From the NCBI GenBank assembly GCA_003339415.1, contig PDHQ01000655.1, forward strand, positions 1 through 12,777: DNA of 12,777 nucleotides, read 5' to 3'. Shown one piece after another: positions 8,940 through 12,777 of the stretch. The position numbers were made by a program, and so were the translations under genes. Below the pieces are notes generated by a model, which made no database searches, was not told the DNA's origin, and saw only the letters and a program-made list of their open reading frames with translations. The stretch is from Ophiocordyceps camponoti-saundersi (nom. inval.) (lineage: Eukaryota; Ascomycota; Sordariomycetes; Hypocreales; Ophiocordycipitaceae). The stretch's first letter is position 1, and each line of letters starts with the position of its first letter.

Positions 8940-9378
8940 TATAAAAAATAGCTAACTACTCTTCGCTATCGGTAATATCGTTACTATTTAGCGGATCTAT
9001 TTAAAGGTAAGAGAGGAGTATAGCTAGAATCTAAAAAGAAATATAGCTACGCTACTAGTAAAAGAGGATATACGTCGTATAAGCACTATTTTCGAAAAAA
9101 GGTATTCTAATATAGCGGATAAAGGGGTATAATAAGTTAATATAGTAATAACGCGTAGAAACTTAAATAGGCGATCCTTCTAAGGCTACGAGGTAAGCTT
9201 AGATAAGCGATCCTCTTAACGCTACGAGGATAGCGCGGAAGTAGCTTCTTAACCGTATAATCTTAATAACCTCTCGCTTAGTTAAGTTATTATGTTTAAG
9301 GCGTAAGGTAATAAGGTAAGCGGGATAAGAGAGAAGTGCGGTTTTATTAGGCTATATAAGGTTAGTAGGAGGGTTTAT
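8940..9378 (-). pseudogene. Candidate decayed minus-strand frame, unit B
   Basis: From a possible start (ATA at 9378, codons for INPPTN) about 146 minus-strand codons can be read, with about eight TAA or TAG stops. Stop-free stretches include LITLRLKHNNLTKREVIKII and FRAILVALRGSLI. A 36-bp direct repeat lies in frame and gives a 12-residue repeat (LVALRGSLI and LVALEGSPI). The same frame is readable in unit C (11940-12389), where the main length difference is 15 bp. I do not recognise the protein: no catalytic motif, signal peptide or membrane segment is evident. Frame conservation between copies is moderate support, but both copies come from a recent common unit, so a chance frame could also look shared. 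The 3' end is not defined. Confidence 0.25.
9171..9229. repeat. 36-bp period direct repeat with small hairpin, unit B
   Basis: The 23-mers at 9171-9193 and 9207-9229 share gcgatcct and acgagg and are spaced 36 bp apart. The second contains atcctc and its complement gaggat, able to form a 6-bp stem with a 10-base loop. The same pair occurs in unit C at 12182 and 12218 with an identical period. Confidence 0.75.
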
Positions 9379-9714
9379 TTATTAAGAAAAAAAGAAGGTA
9401 TTATAAAAAGGTAGAAAGACCGCTAATAGCTGTCGAAATAGTTAGTTCTAAAAGGCAAAATAATAAGATTATATCGCTACTGCTAGTAATACTATCTTTT
9501 AATCGGACTAAAGTAAGTAGAGTAAGTAACGATAATAAGATTTATAGCCCTATTATAGAAAATTAACTAGGGAAAAAAGGAACGAAAATAAAAAGGAAAT
9601 ACTATATAAAAAGGGAGATAAGGGGAGGGGTATAAGAATATAAAATACCTTTTTTTATTAAATCGTAAGGTTAACGATTATAAGGAAGCTAAAATAATAA
9701 AAAAGAGAAAGAAA

Positions 9715-9785
9715 TATATTATATATATATAAGTATATATATACGTAAAAGGAAAAAGAGGGAGAGGGGGGAAAAAATAAAATAA
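9715..9785. repeat. TA-rich and purine stretch at module end, unit B
   Basis: A TA-rich run (with one aagta interruption) is followed by purine-rich gggagaggggggaaaaaataa. The counterpart in unit C is the TA run at 12729-12753 and the A/G tail to the window edge. Confidence 0.7.
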
Positions 9786-10263
9786 GGAGATATAAGATAC
9801 GATTATAATATAGAAGATAAATAATTATATCTTTCTATTATTAAACTATATATCTAAAATATAAATAAAGTTAAGGGCTACGTTAGGCACTTTCGGAATC
9901 GAATTATTCGCCGTTATCGAACTTATCTTAGAGGCTATAATACTTCGTAAAATATCCTCGGAGGTAAGTATATTTAAGCCGTTTAGCGGTAGAGAGATTT
10001 TCTTATATAATAAGCTCTTAGTATCTTTAGGCTTAATATTAAAAAAAGGGCTCCGTAAATTATAATATATAATTAAGTTAGTTATTAAGTAAGAAAGAAA
10101 GGGGGAGGTATTTAGTTATTATATAATATTTTAACTAGTTAGCGTTATAATATATATAAACCGGAAAACTATAATATCCCTTAGATAGCCGGAGCTTAAG
10201 ACTATTAGCGAAAGAATAAGTATATATCTAAAAGGGCGTCGTACGCCGCCTTAGCAGCCTATA
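9786..10263. repeat. 3' module of unit B
   Basis: This aligns with 7081-7551 of unit A. It holds no gene I can support. Several stop-limited frames exist on both strands and none stands out. Confidence 0.7.
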
Positions 10264-10273
10264 CTTATTCTTT
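10211..10273. repeat. Junction hairpin between units B and C
   Basis: A perfect 14-bp inverted repeat, aaagaataagtata (10211-10224) and tatacttattcttt (10260-10273), surrounds a 35-base loop containing the near-palindrome ggcgtcgtacgcc. It lies exactly at the unit junction and matches the weaker hairpin at 7496-7566. Confidence 0.8.
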
Positions 10274-10906
10274 TTTTACCTTAAGTATATTCCCTAAGCT
10301 TAGAAGGTTATTAGCTATAGCGTAGGAGTCGGGTACTATATTATAAGCTAGTTAAGCTAACCTTAACTAGTAGGATTATTACTAAACCTCGCCGTAAATA
10401 TTATAATAAAGAATATATATAATACTTAAGAAAGCGAAGTATTAGTATATAATACTACGCGTTTATTTACTTAAGAGTTTATAGTAAGGAAAAAGATATA
10501 AGGAGGAAAAAGGAGAGGTAAAAGGGAAAATAATACCTATTTTATATAAAAAAACGATAAAAATAAGAAAAATAGTTAGAAAGAGTATAAATAAAAGCGT
10601 ATATATATATATATATATATATATAACTATATATAAAAAAAGGGAGAGAGAGAGAGAGAAATAAAATATAAATAGGGAAAAAAAAACCCGTTTACTTATA
10701 TAACTAATAAAGGTAATAAAATAAGGAGATATACGAAAAAAGAAATAGCTACGTAAAATAAAAATAAGCTACGAAATAGCATATTAATATAAGCGAGAAT
10801 ATAAAAAAGCTACTAAAAAATAAAAAAAGTAATAGGAGAAATAATATATATAGTAATAAGAGTAATAAAAAAGTAAAAAGGGGGAAAAATAGTAAAAGAG
10901 CGAAAA

Positions 10907-11101
10907 GAGTAGCAAGGGTAGCGAGGGGGCGAGAGAGCGAAAGTTATAAAAAGAGGGTAAAAGAACGAGGAGAGTAGCGAGGGTAGTAAGGGGGCAAGAG
11001 AGCAAAAGTTATAAAAAGAGAGCGAGAGGATAAGGAGAGTGGCGCGAGCGGCGAGAGGACTAAAAAGCGAGAAAAAAAAAAGGCAAGGGGGCGGGGAGAT
11101 A
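10907..11101. repeat. 65-bp minisatellite, unit C
   Basis: The motif gagtagc(a/g)agggtag starts at 10907 and 10972, with a related start (gagtggcgcgag) at 11037, a 65-bp period. The first two copies share aaagttataaaaagag. Sister positions read gcgag, gcaag or gtaag, i.e. CpG, CpA and TpA states of one site. Confidence 0.8.
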
Positions 11102-11269
11102 AGCGACGGAGCGAGGAAAAGGAAAAGAGTAACGAGGGAGTAAGAGGGCGAGAATATAAGTAATAGGGCGAGAAAAAGGAAAAAAGTAGCAAGAAAATAA
11201 GAGGGTAAAAGAGCGAAAACGCTAGCGATAAAGCGAGGAAAGGGAAAATAATTACGAAAAGGCGAGGAG
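11102..11269. other. Degenerate GA-rich minisatellite zone, unit C
   Basis: Irregular gcgag/gtaag/gaaaagg repeats without a clear period link the 65-bp and 27-bp arrays. Open stretches on the minus strand here are low-complexity (Ser, Leu, Phe, Tyr) translations of purine-rich DNA and are not genes. Confidence 0.55.
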
Positions 11270-11458
11270 AGTAGTAAGAGAGCGAGAGGATAAGAGAGTA
11301 GTAAGAGAGCGAGAGGATAAGAAAATAGTAAGAGAGCGAGAGGATAAGAGAGTAGTAAGAGAGCGAGAGGATAAGAGAGTAGCGAGAGAGCGAGAGAACG
11401 AGAGAGTAGCGAGAGAGCGAAAAGATAAGAGAGTAGCGAGAGAGCGAGAAATCGAAAA
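11270..11458. repeat. 27-bp minisatellite, seven copies, unit C
   Basis: Copies of agtagtaagagagcgagag begin at 11270, 11297, 11324, 11351, 11378, 11405 and 11432, an exact 27-bp period. The first five are near identical. Later ones read agtagcgag in place of agtagtaag, i.e. CpG instead of TpA. The near identity suggests amplification after most RIP damage, or homogenisation. Confidence 0.92.
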
Positions 11459-11596
11459 GGTAAGAGATCGAGGATATTAGCGATAAAGAGAGGAAAAGGA
11501 AAAGAATAGCGAGAAAGCGAGAGGGGAGAGACTAGTAAAGTAGTAGGAGAGGTAAGAAATTAAAAAGGGGAAAAAAAATAAAAAGATAAGGAAAAA

Positions 11597-11606
11597 GGGG
11601 GGGGGG
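11597..11606. repeat. G-run in polypurine block, unit C
   Basis: Ten G residues follow ggaaaaa at the left border of the 1.2-kb module, at the position matching the gggggggagggg block in unit B (about 8595-8606). Confidence 0.8.
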
Positions 11607-11939
11607 AGTTAAATATCGTAATTAAAATAAAATAATAATTCTATAAAGTAGCTTTATAACTATAAGTTATCTCTAAAGCTAAAGTTACGGTTTATAAACT
11701 TAATAATACTTATAAAAAGTTAAAAGGTTAGATTTTTAGTTAAGTTTATTTATATAAGAGGTAAAAAGTAAAAGGTAGTAAATAGTTTAATAATAGCTAT
11801 TATAATATATACTTATAACTTAGCCTTAATTTATAATATTTCTAATTACGAAAGTTTTAATAAATAACTTATATTATAAACTTATAACTAAGTAAGCGAA
11901 TTTAAATATAAGGATAAAAAATAAAGAGAGGGGTTTAAA

Positions 11940-12389
11940 TAGGAAAGCTAACTACTTTTCGCTATTAGTAATATCGCTATCGGTAATATCGTCGCTACTT
12001 AGCAGATTTATATTAAGGTAGGAGATAGGTATAGCCGGAATCCGAAAATAAGTATAGCTACGCTACTAGCGGAAGCGGATATATATTATATAAGCACCGT
12101 TTTCGAAAATAGGTATTCTAGTATAATAGATAAAGGGATACGGCGAGTTAAGGTAGTAATAACGCGTAGAAACTTAAATAGGCGATCCTTCTAAGGCCGC
12201 GAGGTAGTTTTTAATAAGCGATCGTCTTAACGCCGTAAGGATAGCGCGGAAGAAGCTTCTTAACCGTATAATCTTAATAATCTCTCGCTTTGTTATATTA
12301 TCGCGTTTAAAGCGTAAAGTAATAAGGTAAGTAAGATAAGAGAGAAGTACGGTCTTATTAAGCTATAAAGGGTTAATAGGAGGGTTTAT
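11940..12389 (-). pseudogene. Candidate decayed minus-strand frame, unit C
   Basis: This is the counterpart of the frame at 8940-9378. It begins at a possible ATA start at 12389 (INPPIN) and keeps KREIIKIIRLRS, FFRAILTALRRSLIKNYLAALEGSPI in overlapping pieces, and VSTRYYYLN. It has fewer stops than the B copy: positions read as stops in B (after RGSLI and before IDPL) are sense codons here, so the two copies complement each other. A 15-bp in-frame tandem duplication (11960-11989) gives ITDSD/ITNSE-type repeated residues where B has one copy. Function is unknown. Confidence 0.28.
11960..11989. repeat. 15-bp tandem duplication, unit C
   Basis: The 15-mers cgctattagtaatat and cgctatcggtaatat lie side by side. 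Unit B has a single copy (about 8963-8977). The length change is a multiple of three in the candidate minus-strand frame. Confidence 0.8.
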
Positions 12390-12728
12390 TTACTAAAAAG
12401 AAAAAGATATATTATAGCAAAGTAAAGGGGCCGCTAGTAAGAGTTAGAATAGTTAGTTTTAAAAGGTAAAATAATAAGATTATATCGCTAGCGCTAGTAA
12501 AATTATCTTTCGATTAGGCCGAGTAAAGTAAAGCGAATAATAATAATAGGATTTATAGCCTTATAATTAGAATATTAGTAAGGGAAAGAAGAATTAAAAA
12601 TAAAGGAATAAATACCTTTTTAAAGAGGGAGCTAGAGAGGTAGAAGAATATATAATATTTTTTTTTTTTAATTATAAAACTCGAAAATAATAAGGAGGCT
12701 AAGATAATAGAAAAGAGAAGGAAAAGTA

Positions 12729-12753
12729 TTATATATATATATATATATATATA
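12729..12753. repeat. (TA)n microsatellite near window end, unit C
   Basis: About 12 TA repeats follow aaaagtat and precede purine-rich DNA running to the window edge. They correspond to the interrupted TA stretch at about 9719-9742 in unit B. Confidence 0.9.
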
Positions 12754-12777
12754 AAAGGAAAAAGGAGAAAAAGAGAG

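Larger units (their letters stand above)
8608..9740. repeat. 1.2-kb module present in units B and C, absent in A
   Basis: This aligns with about 11610-12728 in unit C over its whole length, e.g. shared agtagctttat-type, gcgatccttctaagg and cgtagaaacttaaatagg motifs. It is flanked by related purine stretches with a gagat(a/c)taa end. In unit A the corresponding flanks are fused. Confidence 0.8.
7552..10263. repeat. Tandem complex repeat, unit B (full form, 2.7 kb)
   Basis: This is the only complete full-length unit. Order: 5' module (7560-7886), TA run (7887-7916), GA run (about 7932-8006), second module (8030-8210), minisatellites (8213-8540), polypurine block (8565-8607), 1.2-kb module (about 8608-9740), TA-rich and purine stretch (9715-9785), 3' module (9786-10263). 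The 5' module aligns closely with unit C (shared ggttattagctatagcgtagg). Confidence 0.85.
10264..12777. repeat. Tandem complex repeat, unit C (truncated by window)
   Basis: Same order as unit B: 5' module (10275-10598), TA run (about 10600-10624), short GA run (about 10643-10661), second module (10688-10800), expanded minisatellites (about 10905-11560), polypurine block with a G run (about 11560-11606), 1.2-kb module (about 11610-12728), TA run and purines at the edge. The minisatellite zone is about 300 bp longer than in B. The 3' module is beyond the window. Confidence 0.85.

Noticed and set aside
9171..9231. tRNA-like or 5S-like fold
   Set aside because: Only a 6-bp stem and a 36-bp direct repeat were found; no acceptor stem, anticodon arm or internal promoter boxes.
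10784..11192. Two overlapping minus-strand open frames (73 and 82 residues)
   Set aside because: They cover the GA-rich minisatellite zone and consist of Ser, Leu, Phe, Tyr and Pro repeats, as any polypyrimidine strand would give.
11270..11458. CRISPR-like array of 27-bp repeats
   Set aside because: The copies abut directly with no spacers, the context is eukaryotic RIP-type DNA, and no cas-like gene is present.
1..12777. Mitochondrial or AT-rich plasmid DNA
   Set aside because: AT bias alone would not remove CpA and TpG while keeping CpG and GpC steps; dinucleotide pattern fits nuclear RIP instead.
1..12777. CpG methylation decay as the cause of the base bias
   Set aside because: CpG is retained throughout; the lost steps are CpA and TpG, whereas methyl-CpG decay would produce these.
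1..12777. Telomeric repeats
   Set aside because: No tandem TTAGGG or related motif occurs on either strand; a subtelomeric location remains only a possibility.

Overview
The window looks like a repeat-dense, gene-poor, AT-rich compartment of a filamentous ascomycete (Pezizomycotina) genome that repeat-induced point mutation (RIP) has almost completely degraded. TpA is everywhere. CpA and TpG are nearly gone from both strands, with about ninety sites by hand count where composition alone predicts more than a thousand. CpG, in contrast, is still common. This is the signature of C-to-T change at CpA, not of CpG methylation decay. I found no credible intact gene. Almost every open stretch is short, and the longest ones are shadows of purine-rich tracts.

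Layout. Positions 1-202 hold a 72-base poly-A run cut by the window edge, a 108-base spacer and a 22-base poly-T run. Positions about 216-2544 are purine-rich on the + strand and can be read as one long, stop-riddled + frame ending in basic repeats. From about 2860 to 5150 the bias flips to pyrimidine-rich on +. This part holds two related LTR-end-like segments (2861-2956 and 3868-3965), a 54-bp tandem duplication, one short stop-free + frame (3253-3507) and a candidate decayed minus-strand frame (about 5122-3960). A purine tract at 5157-5225 is the switch point, and a candidate + frame runs away from it (about 5226-6190).

From about 6160 to the window end lies a tandem array of a complex repeat unit. 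Unit A (about 6160-7551) is 1.4 kb, unit B (about 7552-10263) is 2.7 kb, and unit C (about 10264 to the edge) is truncated by the window. Each unit carries, in order: a conserved 5' module, a (TA)n run, a (GA)-rich run, a second short module, GA-rich minisatellites that differ between units, a polypurine block, a roughly 1.2-kb module (present in B and C, absent from A), and a 3' module ending in a conserved hairpin at the unit junction. The 1.2-kb module holds a minus-strand frame that lines up between B and C, with copy differences in multiples of three. It is the best candidate for a former gene in the array.

Nothing here can be assigned a biochemical function with confidence. The value of the window lies in its mutational record: context-dependent survival of CpA, paired CpG/TpA differences between sister copies, and the structure of a tandem repeat I do not recognise.
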